The notes beneath the pieces were generated by a model. The model saw nothing but the letters and a program-made list of their open reading frames with translations. It was not told where the DNA came from and made no database searches. Made by a program: the position numbers and the translations under genes. 64,000 bases of DNA from Arthrobacter sp. SLBN-100 (GTDB taxonomy: Bacteria; Actinomycetota; Actinomycetes; Actinomycetales; Micrococcaceae): positions 4,092,001-4,156,000 of the forward strand of contig NZ_VFMY01000001.1 of the NCBI RefSeq assembly GCF_006715305.1, given 5' to 3'. Each line of letters begins with the position of its first letter. Position 1 is the stretch's first letter. Below, piece by piece: positions 18,316 to 27,900 of the stretch.

Positions 18316-18349
18316 TATCCTGCTCCTTCGAGTTGCTTATTGCTTAGAA

Positions 18350-18383
18350 GCGGTCCGCTGCAGCCTTGGCTGCAGCGGACCGC
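18350..18383 (-). other. Strong hairpin between two terD genes
   Basis: GCGGTCCGCTGCAGCC (18350-18365) is followed after two bases by its exact complement (18368-18383). No T-run follows on the minus strand, so it is more likely an mRNA stability, processing or attenuation element than a full terminator. Confidence 0.75.
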
Positions 18384-18389
18384 AATTAT

Positions 18390-18971
18390 CTAGTCGAGAA
18401 CGATGCCGTAGTCAGATGCAATGCCTTGGAGGCCTGTGGCGTAGCCCTGTCCCACGGCACGGAACTTCCAGTCTCCGTTGTGCCGATAGATTTCCGCGAA
18501 GATCATGCAGGTCTCCGAGGCAGCGTCTTCGGTGAGGTCATAGCGAACAATCTCGTTATCGGTGTCCTCGTTCACCACCCGGCAGAAGGCGTCCCGCACC
18601 TGGCCAAAATTCTGGCCTCGGGCTTCTGCCTGGTCGATGGAAACGACGATGACAACCTTCTCAATTTCGGGTGAAACCGAGGCCAGATCAATCAGCACCT
18701 GCTCGTCGTCGCCCTCGCCCTCACCTGTGCGGTTGTCGCCTTGGTGGACAACGGCGCCGTCTTTGGAGGCCAGTTGGTTATAGAAGATGAAGTCGTCATT
18801 CGAGCGGACTTTTCCGGCTGCGGTGAGAAGCAGTGCCGAAGCGTCCAGATCGAACTGTTGTCCCGCCGTCGTGCGCGGGTCCCAGCCGAGGCCGATCATG
18901 GCCTTCCGCAGTCCGGGGTCGGCTTTGCTCAGGGAGAGGTTGCTTCCCTTGCTGAGGGTCAGGCTTGCCAA
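18390..18971 (-). CDS. terD: TerD-family calcium-binding stress protein 2
   Basis: A 193-residue TerD paralogue, close to TerD 1. The calcium loop is TGEGEGDDE, and QNFGQVRDAFCRVV and FAEIYRHNGDWKFRAVGQGY are conserved. The start codon is TTG, placed by an AAGGAG ribosome site five bases upstream; it aligns with the starts of its paralogues. Confidence 0.97.
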   Translation of the reverse strand: MASLTLSKGSNLSLSKADPGLRKAMIGLGWDPRTTAGQQFDLDASALLLTAAGKVRSNDDFIFYNQLASKDGAVVHQGDNRTGEGEGDDEQVLIDLASVSPEIEKVVIVVSIDQAEARGQNFGQVRDAFCRVVNEDTDNEIVRYDLTEDAASETCMIFAEIYRHNGDWKFRAVGQGYATGLQGIASDYGIVLD

Positions 18972-18993
18972 TTGATCTCCTTAGGTGTTTGTA

Positions 18994-19584
18994 CTAGAGG
19001 GCGGAAGCTGCGGGCTGTACGACGTCGTGGACTGTTTTTCCGTTCGCCGGGGCACCGATGGCTTGGAAGGTCCAGCCGCTAGCCCCACGAGAGAGTTTCG
19101 CCATGATCATTGCGGTATGGCGGCCGGATTCGGTGAGCTGGTATTTAGCGACCTCCGGGGAAGTGGACAGGGACTCATCGATGACGCGGCAGAAGGCGTT
19201 TTCCACCATGTCGAAGGTCTGTTGGCTGTAACTGGTAATGACGAAGACGATGTGCGCCACGTTCGGGGCGACGGAGCCCAGATCGACGGTGATGGATTCG
19301 TCGTCGCCGTCGCCGGCTCCGGTGAGGTTGTCACCGGTGTGTTTGATGGAACTGTCCTTGCTCTTCAGGTTGCCGAAGAACACGGCATCCAGCAGTTGTT
19401 TGTTGCTGTCGAACAGGATGGCCGAGGCGTCGAGATCAATTTCAACCGCTTTCGACCCGCCGAAGAAGCCCCGTTTGACGGGAACCGCCGAGTCCCAGCC
19501 CAGTCCCAGCCGGATCTTCGTTAGCGACTCCCCGTTTTGCTTGGTCAGCGACAGCGACTGGCCCTTAGTAAGAGTTAACCCCAT
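18994..19584 (-). CDS. TerD-family protein 3, with an extended loop
   Basis: A 196-residue TerD-family protein with a calcium loop TGAGDGDDE and an inserted segment (KRGFFGGSKAVEI) between the first strands. The C-terminus departs from its paralogues: WTFQAIGAPANGKTVHDVV replaces WKFRAVGQGY. The start is an ATG and it follows the TerC gene by 21 bp. It probably has a partner role different from TerD 1 and 2. Confidence 0.95.
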   Translation of the reverse strand: MGLTLTKGQSLSLTKQNGESLTKIRLGLGWDSAVPVKRGFFGGSKAVEIDLDASAILFDSNKQLLDAVFFGNLKSKDSSIKHTGDNLTGAGDGDDESITVDLGSVAPNVAHIVFVITSYSQQTFDMVENAFCRVIDESLSTSPEVAKYQLTESGRHTAMIMAKLSRGASGWTFQAIGAPANGKTVHDVVQPAASAL

Positions 19585-19605
19585 TGTCGTGCTCCTGTTC
19601 TTTAT

Positions 19606-20721
19606 TTACTTGGCAACTGTGGAAAGTTCGGCCGGTTCTGTTCCCACCGCGAGTTTGGTCTTCTTCTTGTTGCGAATGACTGAACCCGCGAACGCTGCCC
19701 CAATGAAGACAACCCCGATTAGTCCGGTGATGACTTCATTGACTGGCACGGAAATGGTCACGAGAAGAATAATGGCGAGGGCGCCGATTGCCCAGTGGGC
19801 GCCATGATCGAGATATTCGAATTCGTCAAGCGTTCCTTCGCGGACGAGGTAAACCGTCAGCGAGCGGACAAACATTGCCCCAATAAGACCTAAACCAAGG
19901 GCAATGATGATCGGGTCTGACGTGATGGCGAACGCGCCGATGACGCCGTCGAAGGAGAAGGAGGCGTCAATGACTTCCAGGTACAGGAACAGCATGAAGG
20001 CAGCTTTTCCAGCGAGCTTTGCAGGGCCGCTCGGGCCAGAGTGGACGGCTGCAGCGGCGTCCTCGAAATCAACGTCCCCGTCTCCGTCTACATCGAATAG
20101 GTTTCCGAGCCCGTTGACCAGGAGGTAGGTAATCATCCCCATGAGACCCGACAACAGTACGATGCCCTGCTTTTCTCCGGACAGGAATCCTGCGACTGCG
20201 AGGACCACGAGGCCTACAACCATCGACGATCCTTCCAGCCTGCCGAACTTGGCGAGTGGAATCTCCAGGGCTTTAATCCATTTAATGTCTCGGTCCTCGA
20301 AAATGAAATCCAAGAAGAGCATCAGAAGGAAGAGTCCGCCGAAGGCGGCGATTTGTGGGTGGGCTTCATGCAGCAAATAGCCGTACGTTCCCGGTGTGTG
20401 TGGATCCCCCTTTTGGAGTGCCAGGTTAACGGCCTCGATTGGATTCAACTTGGCGGTCACACCGACAATCAGAAGCGGGAAAAGGATGCGCATTCCGAAC
20501 ACGGCGATCACGATGCCAACGGTGAGGAACATTTTTTGCCAGAACGGATTCATCCGCTCGAGGATGCGGGCGTTGACCACCGCATTATCGAAGCTGAGGC
20601 TAATTTCAAGGACGCCGAGAATGAGGCACAAGATGAGGGCTTGGGGTCCTCCGTATAGAAATGCAATCACCAACGCGGCAGCGGTGATGCCAAAGGACCA
20701 CCCGAAAGTTTTTAAGAACAC
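19606..20721 (-). CDS. TerC-like integral membrane protein (DUF475 type) with EF-hand loop
   Basis: A 371-residue membrane protein with about nine hydrophobic segments. TerC signature acidic residues in membrane helices are present (LEISLSFDNAVVNARI, and LEVIDASFSFDGVIGAFAIT). A cytoplasmic or external loop carries DVDGDGDVDFED (about residues 209-220), a textbook EF-hand calcium loop. The start is GTG behind AGGAG. It is the first gene of the ter operon. The family is linked to metal export or sensing, and TerD proteins bind calcium, so a calcium-sensing membrane complex is plausible. Confidence 0.92.
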   Translation of the reverse strand: MFLKTFGWSFGITAAALVIAFLYGGPQALILCLILGVLEISLSFDNAVVNARILERMNPFWQKMFLTVGIVIAVFGMRILFPLLIVGVTAKLNPIEAVNLALQKGDPHTPGTYGYLLHEAHPQIAAFGGLFLLMLFLDFIFEDRDIKWIKALEIPLAKFGRLEGSSMVVGLVVLAVAGFLSGEKQGIVLLSGLMGMITYLLVNGLGNLFDVDGDGDVDFEDAAAAVHSGPSGPAKLAGKAAFMLFLYLEVIDASFSFDGVIGAFAITSDPIIIALGLGLIGAMFVRSLTVYLVREGTLDEFEYLDHGAHWAIGALAIILLVTISVPVNEVITGLIGVVFIGAAFAGSVIRNKKKTKLAVGTEPAELSTVAK

Positions 20722-20728
20722 TGTGCAT

Positions 20729-20810
20729 CCAACTCCTGTAAAGCGGGTTCGGCCACAAGTAAACGGCTTTACCTCAGCGTGCTACCAGGAGTAAGTCTCC
20801 CCCTGACTTG
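20729..20810 (-). promoter_or_regulatory. Structured 5' leader of the ter operon
   Basis: In the minus-strand sense the leader has a hairpin CAGGGGGAG/CTCCTGG (20805-20785) and a second stem GTAAAGC/GCTTTAC (20772-20738) that abuts the AGGAG ribosome site (20737-20733). This could control translation. It does not match the full yybP-ykoY riboswitch consensus that often precedes terC-type genes. Confidence 0.4.
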
Positions 20811-21076
20811 TTCGATCATCTTAGCCGCACCTCGTCATTTGAACAGTCCCCAGAAAGGCGGCTGAAGCCATACTTCGCAGAAACTCGCCTCATCTTGACC
20901 GAATCTTGAGGATGAACTCATTTACTCATTAGCAGTCAACATGGCCTTCGCCGTCTTTCGTTATCTGGGATGCCGCAATATGTGATCCCAGGACGCCCAC
21001 TTATCACTGGGACCCGGACGGCGTGCCCGAGTTGCGCCAGGTACTGAAAACGTCACACGCAAACAGGGGGAATGAG
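20811..21076. other. Divergent intergenic region between ter and tubulin/GTPase operons
   Basis: About 270 bp without a gene, which must hold promoters for both directions. CTGGGAT (20965-20971) and ATCCCAG (20985-20991) form an inverted repeat with a 13-bp spacer, possibly an operator. I see no clear -35/-10 pair. Confidence 0.4.
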
Positions 21077-21370
21077 ATGCCGGAACTCGAACGGATGGTA
21101 CAAGACACGGGTGACCTGATAAGGAGGAAAGCACGAAAATCGGCCCTGATTAACGGAGCCATCTTCGCGGCGGGGCTGGTAGTGACCTTTGGAACACTCT
21201 CTGCTGCAGCCAAGTCAGGCAGTAGTTACTTTGTATTTTGGGGCGCGATCGTATTCGGTCTGTACGGCTCCATCCGCGCGCTTATCCGCTATTCGAGGGC
21301 GGACAGCGAGGCTGGTGCGCTTATATACGCGCACGTCCGACGAGAGAGCCATAGCCCGAGGTCCCAGTAA
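21077..21370 (+). CDS. Small two-helix membrane protein
   Basis: A 97-residue protein with a charged N-terminus (MPELERMVQDTGDLIRRKAR) and two membrane helices (about residues 21-43 and 49-67), ending in a basic tail. The ATG at 21077 follows AGGGGGAATGAG. It lies in the divergent region upstream of the large operon, about 300 bp from it. No family recognised. Confidence 0.65.
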   Translation: MPELERMVQDTGDLIRRKARKSALINGAIFAAGLVVTFGTLSAAAKSGSSYFVFWGAIVFGLYGSIRALIRYSRADSEAGALIYAHVRRESHSPRSQ

Positions 21371-21668
21371 CTCGCGTCTAGTTGCCTAACTTAACCTAAG
21401 TGACGCAGAATTTGACAGCCGCGAATAGAACCAGTAATGGCGCCTTAGTGCCACGACAAGATCAGCACCCAGACGCCGGGTCTCCTCTCACTGGCAAAGA
21501 CAGCATCCGAGGCCTTTTGACGTCGTTGTGATACTGGCATGTGAGCCCCTAGTATTAGCGCTAGCGGGCGAAATCGTTGCCCTGCTGCATCGACGTTGTC
21601 CGCAAAGTCGCGGCATGTTGAAGTTCTTCTGGTTGTGTTCGTCGATGGATTATTGGGGTGTAAGAATT
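21371..21668 (+). other. Gene-free upstream region of the tubulin/GTPase operon
   Basis: About 300 bp with lower GC than its surroundings. A TTGACG at 21518 could be a -35 box, but no -10 box at a fitting distance was found. No other structure seen. Confidence 0.35.
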
Positions 21669-22151
21669 TTGTCTAACGGCAGTAATCCATTTGATTTCAG
21701 CAAATACAACTCGTCGGGACCGGAGCCTGTATCTTCGCGTTCTCTGACAGAGGGGCAGCCGCAGTCTCCGGCCGCAGGCAACGCGGCAGATGTCTCATTC
21801 GCCTTCGGCAGTCACCAGGCTGTGGTGAATTTGGCTCCCCACCTGGATGCGCCAGCCAAGGCACCCGTGATCTGGCTGGCCAGTGCCATTGCCTGCGCAG
21901 TTGTGTCGCTATTAGTGGCCGCTGGCTTCGGTGCAACACCAGCGCTCGCAATCTCGGCATGGCTGGTGGGCGGCCCGGTCGCCATTGCGCTGATTGCCTT
22001 CTTCTCGCTTCGAGATACCCGTGCCCGGACTCATACGCTGTATTCCGCGGACGCGATGGTGCCTTGGATTTACCGGCTGGCACTTGTCTTGAGCCTCGCA
22101 GCGGTAGTGATGAGCGCCTTGAACATTGCCAACTGGGTAGGACGGCTCTGA
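21669..22151 (+). CDS. Multi-TM protein with disordered N-terminus
   Basis: A 160-residue membrane protein. The TTG start is chosen because GGGGTG lies about eight bases upstream and the resulting N-terminus (SNGSNPFDFSKYNSSGPEP) is typical of proline/serine-rich tails on actinobacterial membrane proteins. Four hydrophobic segments follow (from APVIWLASAIACAVV on). Its stop overlaps the next start (TGATG), so it belongs to the operon and probably forms part of a membrane complex. Confidence 0.75.
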   Translation: MSNGSNPFDFSKYNSSGPEPVSSRSLTEGQPQSPAAGNAADVSFAFGSHQAVVNLAPHLDAPAKAPVIWLASAIACAVVSLLVAAGFGATPALAISAWLVGGPVAIALIAFFSLRDTRARTHTLYSADAMVPWIYRLALVLSLAAVVMSALNIANWVGRL

Positions 22152-24907
22152 TGCGGCGATTAGTGGCAGTACTCGTCGGCCTCGCACTGAGCATCCCTCT
22201 GGCAGCCATTAGCGCCGGCGTAAGCGTCGCAGCCGAAACGCCGCTGACCCAAGTGGACGGTTTCCGGGCCTGCATTTCAGGCGGGGGCGTGACGGACATG
22301 TTGTTGCTGGTCGATGAGTCCTCCAGCCTAAACCGGACCGACCCGGACTTCGCGCGTGTCACTTCGGCGTCCTATCTGGTGACACAGCTCGGCGGCTTCG
22401 CCTCTGAATCCAGTGCCGAAGTCAACGTCGCCGTCAGCGTCTTCGCCAACAGCTATACACAGATCCAGCCCTGGACGCCGCTCAATGCCGGGACACTGCC
22501 GCAGCTGCAGTCCACTGTCAGTTCCCTCAAGGACCGAGTGAACGGCATGGAGACGGACTACTGGACAGCACTGGACGGTGCACGCAAGGACCTTGCGGCC
22601 AGGGCGGCGGCCAGGACGGAAAAGGAGAGCTGCCAGGCTCTCGTCTGGTTCACCGATGGCGGCATCAACTACACCATCCGGGCGAACGACGCCGACAAGG
22701 CCGCCTACGGTGCCGCCAAGCCGTTCGCCCCTGATACCGAGTTAACTAGCGCCGAGGCGGCGGAGAGTGTCCGAACAGCAGCCATGACGGACATCTGCCG
22801 CCCTGGCGGCGTGGCTGATCAGCTCCGCTCCTCGCAGGTGGCCCTTTTTGGCATCGGGTTGCAGGGCAATGCCGAGAGTTCCGGAGACTTCTTATTCATG
22901 GAATCCGTGGCCACCGGAGCAGCCCGCACCGACGCAGCACCCTGCGGCAAGTTAATTGATCCAGTGCCCGGCGAATTCCACCTCGCCACGGACATTGACA
23001 GCCTCCTGCTCGCATTCGACGGCATCTCCTCACCTGGCAGCCGTCCCATCACCCAGGACGCCGGCATCTGCCAGGTTTCGGTCTGCATCGACAAGGCCCA
23101 CCGTTTCGTCCTGGATCAGTCGACGCCAGGTGTCCGGGTGCTTGCGACCGCCGACGGCACCAATCTCGCGGCATCCTTGCTGAATCCAGCCGGGCAAGTC
23201 ATCAGTCTGCCCAAGAGCACCATCGGCAGCCCACAATCGCTGTTGTCTGATGACAACAAGCTGACGTACACGTGGCTGTCTGACAAATCGCTGACCGTTT
23301 CGATGACGGAGGGTTCGTCCAAGGCTGGCTGGAGCGGACTTTGGCAGCTCGCCTTTACAGATCCCATTGGCCAGTCCGGGGGAAGGACCTCAAAGTCCAG
23401 CATCCATATCGCCGGGAGCCTCAAGCCGGCATGGTTGAACCCCGCCGCAACATCCCTGCACGTGGGGGAGACGATTCCAGATGTACGCCTCGGTCTCGTG
23501 GATGCAGCGGGCAAGAATGTTGACGCAGCCTCCCTGCTCGGAGAGGTGCAGCTGTCTGCGACGCTCGTTAGCGGCCAAGGCAGGTCTTCCGTGGTCGCTG
23601 CCGCCTTGGGCAAGGATGCGGTTGCCAACCCCGTGTCACTGGACCTTGCCGGATATCCGGTGGGAGCCGCCGAATTGGTCCTGGAGCTTTCCATCACCAC
23701 CGCAGCGACTACGACGGCGGACGGCACGCCCGTGCCAGGCACGCCTCTGGAGCCGGCACTGGTATCAGTGCCATTGGCGCTGCTGCCACCAGCCGAATTC
23801 CCTGTGCTGGCCAGCAAAGTCGATTTCGGTCAAAGCGAGGGTAACAAAGAGCTTTCCGCGTCACTGCCAGTCTCTGGCGTTGGCTGCGTTTGGCAGGTCG
23901 CTGACCAGCCGCCCGAGATCCTCGCCGGACCGGCCGATGTCGGTGCCATCGCAGTCACTTTGGGCACGGCGAACTCCGCCGAGAACTGTCTCCACGTGAA
24001 GGACCTCACCTCGCTTCCCTTGACGTTTAAAGCCGATCAGGCGGGGAACGGTTCAGTCAACGGTCGCGTCGCTCTGATGATCGCGCCTGACGGGGAGCCG
24101 GGCAAAGCAATGCCCGTAAATGTGGATTTCACCGCCAGCATGGCCAAGCCGCTCAATAGCGCCAATTTTCTTCTGGCGCTCCTGGTGGCACTGATCCTTG
24201 GACCGGGAATCCCGCTCCTGTTTCTTTACGCTGCCAAATGGTATGTGTCCAAGATCCCCGGTATTGCACTGTCTGCGGAACTTATCCCCGTCACAGTACT
24301 AAACGAGCAAGTGCAGCGGGACGGCCAGCTCTTTTCACTGCGGCCAACAGACCTCACCGACCTCGTGCCAATGAAGCCCTCGGGCACCCGCTCATTAATG
24401 ATCAACGGGCTGGAACTCAAGGCGCGCTCCGGTTGGTCGCCATTCGGGAGCGGCTTTGTCAGCATCCTGGCGCCAGGCCGTTTTGCGGCGGGATCAGTGG
24501 CTCCCGGAACTGACAACAGCGGTGTCAACGCCCGGCTCCCGCTGGCCGTGCATAACCACTGGGCAGTGCTCCGCGACGTGGGAGGCGACCCGCGCAGCTG
24601 TTACGTCCTCGTGCTGGTTAGTGGAACGGCGGCGGCTGCCCAGAAAAGGGACATCGAAGGTGACATAAATCGACGACTGCCCGATGTACTGGCGCGTTTG
24701 AACGACAAGGCCTCGAAGCTGGAAGATGACCGGCGTGAACGTCCGGCCTCCGGTCAGCCGGCGCTGTCTCCCTCATCCACTTTTCCATCGCCATGGGAGC
24801 CCGCCGACGGCCGGATACAACCGGGGCGACCGGGCGAGGCCACGCACGCCCCTGCCGCAGGCGGAGAACCCAGCGGGTTCAGCCCCTGGGGGACTCCGCA
24901 CTCGTGA
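22151..24907 (+). CDS. Membrane-anchored vWA-domain protein
   Basis: A 918-residue protein with an N-terminal signal sequence (RRLVAVLVGLALSIPLAAIS), an extracytoplasmic von Willebrand A domain whose MIDAS reads DESSS at D55 with LVWFTDGG further on, several beta-rich domains, a transmembrane helix at about 668-698 (LLALLVALILGPGIPLLFLY) and a cytoplasmic C-terminus of about 220 residues ending in a Pro-rich tail. It could report an outside signal or bind a surface ligand and pass it to the cytoplasmic tubulin-like protein encoded next. Confidence 0.88.
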   Translation: MRRLVAVLVGLALSIPLAAISAGVSVAAETPLTQVDGFRACISGGGVTDMLLLVDESSSLNRTDPDFARVTSASYLVTQLGGFASESSAEVNVAVSVFANSYTQIQPWTPLNAGTLPQLQSTVSSLKDRVNGMETDYWTALDGARKDLAARAAARTEKESCQALVWFTDGGINYTIRANDADKAAYGAAKPFAPDTELTSAEAAESVRTAAMTDICRPGGVADQLRSSQVALFGIGLQGNAESSGDFLFMESVATGAARTDAAPCGKLIDPVPGEFHLATDIDSLLLAFDGISSPGSRPITQDAGICQVSVCIDKAHRFVLDQSTPGVRVLATADGTNLAASLLNPAGQVISLPKSTIGSPQSLLSDDNKLTYTWLSDKSLTVSMTEGSSKAGWSGLWQLAFTDPIGQSGGRTSKSSIHIAGSLKPAWLNPAATSLHVGETIPDVRLGLVDAAGKNVDAASLLGEVQLSATLVSGQGRSSVVAAALGKDAVANPVSLDLAGYPVGAAELVLELSITTAATTTADGTPVPGTPLEPALVSVPLALLPPAEFPVLASKVDFGQSEGNKELSASLPVSGVGCVWQVADQPPEILAGPADVGAIAVTLGTANSAENCLHVKDLTSLPLTFKADQAGNGSVNGRVALMIAPDGEPGKAMPVNVDFTASMAKPLNSANFLLALLVALILGPGIPLLFLYAAKWYVSKIPGIALSAELIPVTVLNEQVQRDGQLFSLRPTDLTDLVPMKPSGTRSLMINGLELKARSGWSPFGSGFVSILAPGRFAAGSVAPGTDNSGVNARLPLAVHNHWAVLRDVGGDPRSCYVLVLVSGTAAAAQKRDIEGDINRRLPDVLARLNDKASKLEDDRRERPASGQPALSPSSTFPSPWEPADGRIQPGRPGEATHAPAAGGEPSGFSPWGTPHS

Positions 24908-24965
24908 TATTGCCGGACACTCAACTCACCACAGCCACCACGACCAGAAGAGGCAGGCAGTAACA

Positions 24966-27900
24966 ATGCGGAAATTCCTAGTAGTTGGCTGCGGTGGTTC
25001 CGGTGGTTCCACTCTCGCCTTCATGATGGATCAACTCAGTTCCGAGCTGTCAGCCCACGGGGTCAGCAGCATCCCGGCGGGGTGGCAGTTTGTTCACATC
25101 GACGTACCGATTGCACCCGATACGCGAATTGCCGGCGTCGGCAACGTCTCCCAACAGGGCGGCGGATACATTGCGACAGGCCCCTCCGGCGGAAGCTACA
25201 CCGTTATGGACAATGCGCTGACCCAGACACTGGGCAATGCCAAGGCCTTGGGCCAAATCGGCACGTGGGCTCCGCGGGACCCGGCTCAGATCACCGTTCC
25301 CATTCATAGCGGAGCTGGTCAAATGCGGGCGGTCGGACGCATGATCACCCTCAGCAGGGCGGGTGAGGTCCGGCAAGGCTTGGAGCGCGCTTTCCAGAGG
25401 CTCAACATGGTGGAAACAAACAGCGAAATGGCTCAGCTGTCCGTCCCCGGACTAGGTAAGTTCAATGCCGCCGAACCGCCGATCATCCTGGTGGTCTCAT
25501 CGATGGCCGGCGGCGCCGGAGCATCCATGGCCCTTGATGTTTGCCGGCTGCTGTCCTTGGTGCCAGGCGTTTCCCCTTCCTTGGTGGGTGTCTTCATGCT
25601 TGCCGCGGATGTCTTTGATGGATTGCCCTCCGACGCCCGCGGGGGAGTCCGCGCCAACGCGCTGGCAATGTTGGGCGAAATCGTGGCGGCCCAGACCAAA
25701 GCCGCCCAGGACCATGACCTGGCCACGCTCGCGGCGCTGGGACATGGGAACGGGGTGACGGGTGAAAAGCCCTTTGCACGCGTGTTCCCGGTGGGACGTT
25801 TCGCCGGCGTCAACCGGACGATGTTCGGTGACGGCACACAGGATGCCGTTTATCGGGGGCTCGGACGAGGCCTTGCCGCCCTGATGCTCAGCGGCAAGGC
25901 TGCTGCCGAATTCGTGTCCTTCGATCTGGGCAACAACTCGGGAGACAAGGCTGCTGTACGGGACTACTTCGGGTGGGGCGTCGAACCCAACGAACTCCCC
26001 TGGGGCGCGTTCGGCTTCGCCACCCTTAGCATGGGCCGTGACCGGTACCGTGAATACGCGGCACAGCGCCTTGCCCGGACTGCCGTGGACCGGCTGCGGA
26101 CAGGACATATCCAAGCCGGCAACAGCGCCTCATCGGTGGCGCAGGTCACCGCCTTGGTGTCCAGCCAGTGGAGCAACATATCGACGGCGATGGGCCTGCC
26201 GGTAGCAGCCGACGGTCCGCTCACGCATCAGGAAGTCATGGCATGGTTCACGGGGACGGCTTTCAGCCGTGCAGACGTGGGCCAGCTAGCATCGGCCATC
26301 ACAGACGAGCAGATCGTCCCCTTCATTCCTCCGCCCGCCGGAATCCAAGCGGCACAGTGGCTGCCTGCCCTCCGTCAGAGGCTCCTGGAACGCAAACCCG
26401 CCCTTACCAATGGGACCGTGGAATCGGCCTACCAGTGGGGCTACTCATACAAAGACGTCCTGCTGGCGCGCTTCACCAGGCTGATCGAGAACGCCGTGGA
26501 GCAGTTTGGTTTGCCCTACGCCCGGGCCGTCGTGGAGCGCCTCGAGGCCCTGCTGCGGGAACAGCTCATCGTGACGTTGAAGGGAATGGCCGCCCTGGCC
26601 CAGCCCAACGTCGGTGCTGTTCCCCAGAACTTCGAGGCCGAGATTGCCCGAATGAAGGTCATCGAGAATGGGCAGTCGATCGTGGACCGGCTGATGGGCG
26701 CACTCCGTGGCCAGACAACAGACCTGCTGTACTCGCAGGCCGCGGGATCCGCCGCAACAGTCCTGACCGCTTTCATTTCGGACGTATTGCGGCCGATGCG
26801 GGAAGCGCTCTCGGAAGGGCTTAACATCCTCGATCAGGCGGCGGCCGCCCGGCCGACTGCTGTGGGACTTGCCAATGTGGCCACGAACCAGTATTCAGCC
26901 TGGCCCTCCGACGAGAATCTCTCGGTTCCGCAACGTTTTGATGTAGCGGACAACGAAATCCTGATCACCGAATCCAAGACTTTTGCTGTCCAATACGAGT
27001 CGGACGTGGCGCAGACGGGCGGTGGAGCTCCGGGCATAAAGGGATTCAACGATGCACGGCAGCTTCTGGCTGGCCAGGTCATCCGCGGCCTGTGGCCCGT
27101 GGGAGGTGGGCACCAGGCGCCTGGAGGTCTCCTGGAAGTCACCGTCGGTTGGCAGCCGGGCGAGTTCAACCGGGATCCATACAGCCAGGCACCGCTGACC
27201 CCGTCGCGGGCACGCTTCATGCTTCACACCTCGCCGAAAGAGCTGCTTGGCCGCTCGCGTGCCTTTGTAGGACGGCCAGGCGAGGCATTCGACAAGTTCT
27301 GCTCCCTGTCGCTGCGCGATTACGTGCGCGGAGTGGATGCCAGCCAGTCCGACATACCGCAGCGGCAAGCGGATGTCATCGCAAAATTCACTGAAGCGGT
27401 CAACCGTGCTGTTCCCCTGATCAGCGTCAATCCGGATGTGGTCCAGCAGCTGCACGGGACGTCGGTAGCCTACAGATTCAAGTTCTCTTCCATCCCGTTC
27501 GGCGAACTCGACGACGTAAGTCAAGCGCTCCTGTCAGCAATTGAGGCAAATCCGAACATAGCCGCTGAAACCGCCGCCATCTTGCAGCGCTCCCTCACTG
27601 CAGATACCCGCGTGCAGCGAATCGACATCTTCGGGTCCTACCGCAACTACTCACCCCTGGTCTTCGATTCTGTCCTGTCACCCGTGGCGCAGCAGTGGGA
27701 TGGAACGTCGCTGCCCGAGCGCAAGGGCTTCTGGAGCCAGCGGCGGTCACGCCCACTAACTGCTTCGTTGCCTATGGGGGAGGGTGAGCGCCGGGCGATG
27801 GTAGGAGGCTGGTTCGTTGGCCAGATCACCGGTCAGCTCCGCCTGCCGGAGCCGCCCTACGACGAAGCCGTGGAGATCTGGGACCCAACCGACACCCGTT

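Noticed and set aside
20722..20830. yybP-ykoY (manganese) riboswitch before the TerC-like gene
   Set aside because: Only a GGGGGAG hairpin is present; the other conserved blocks of the class are not found.
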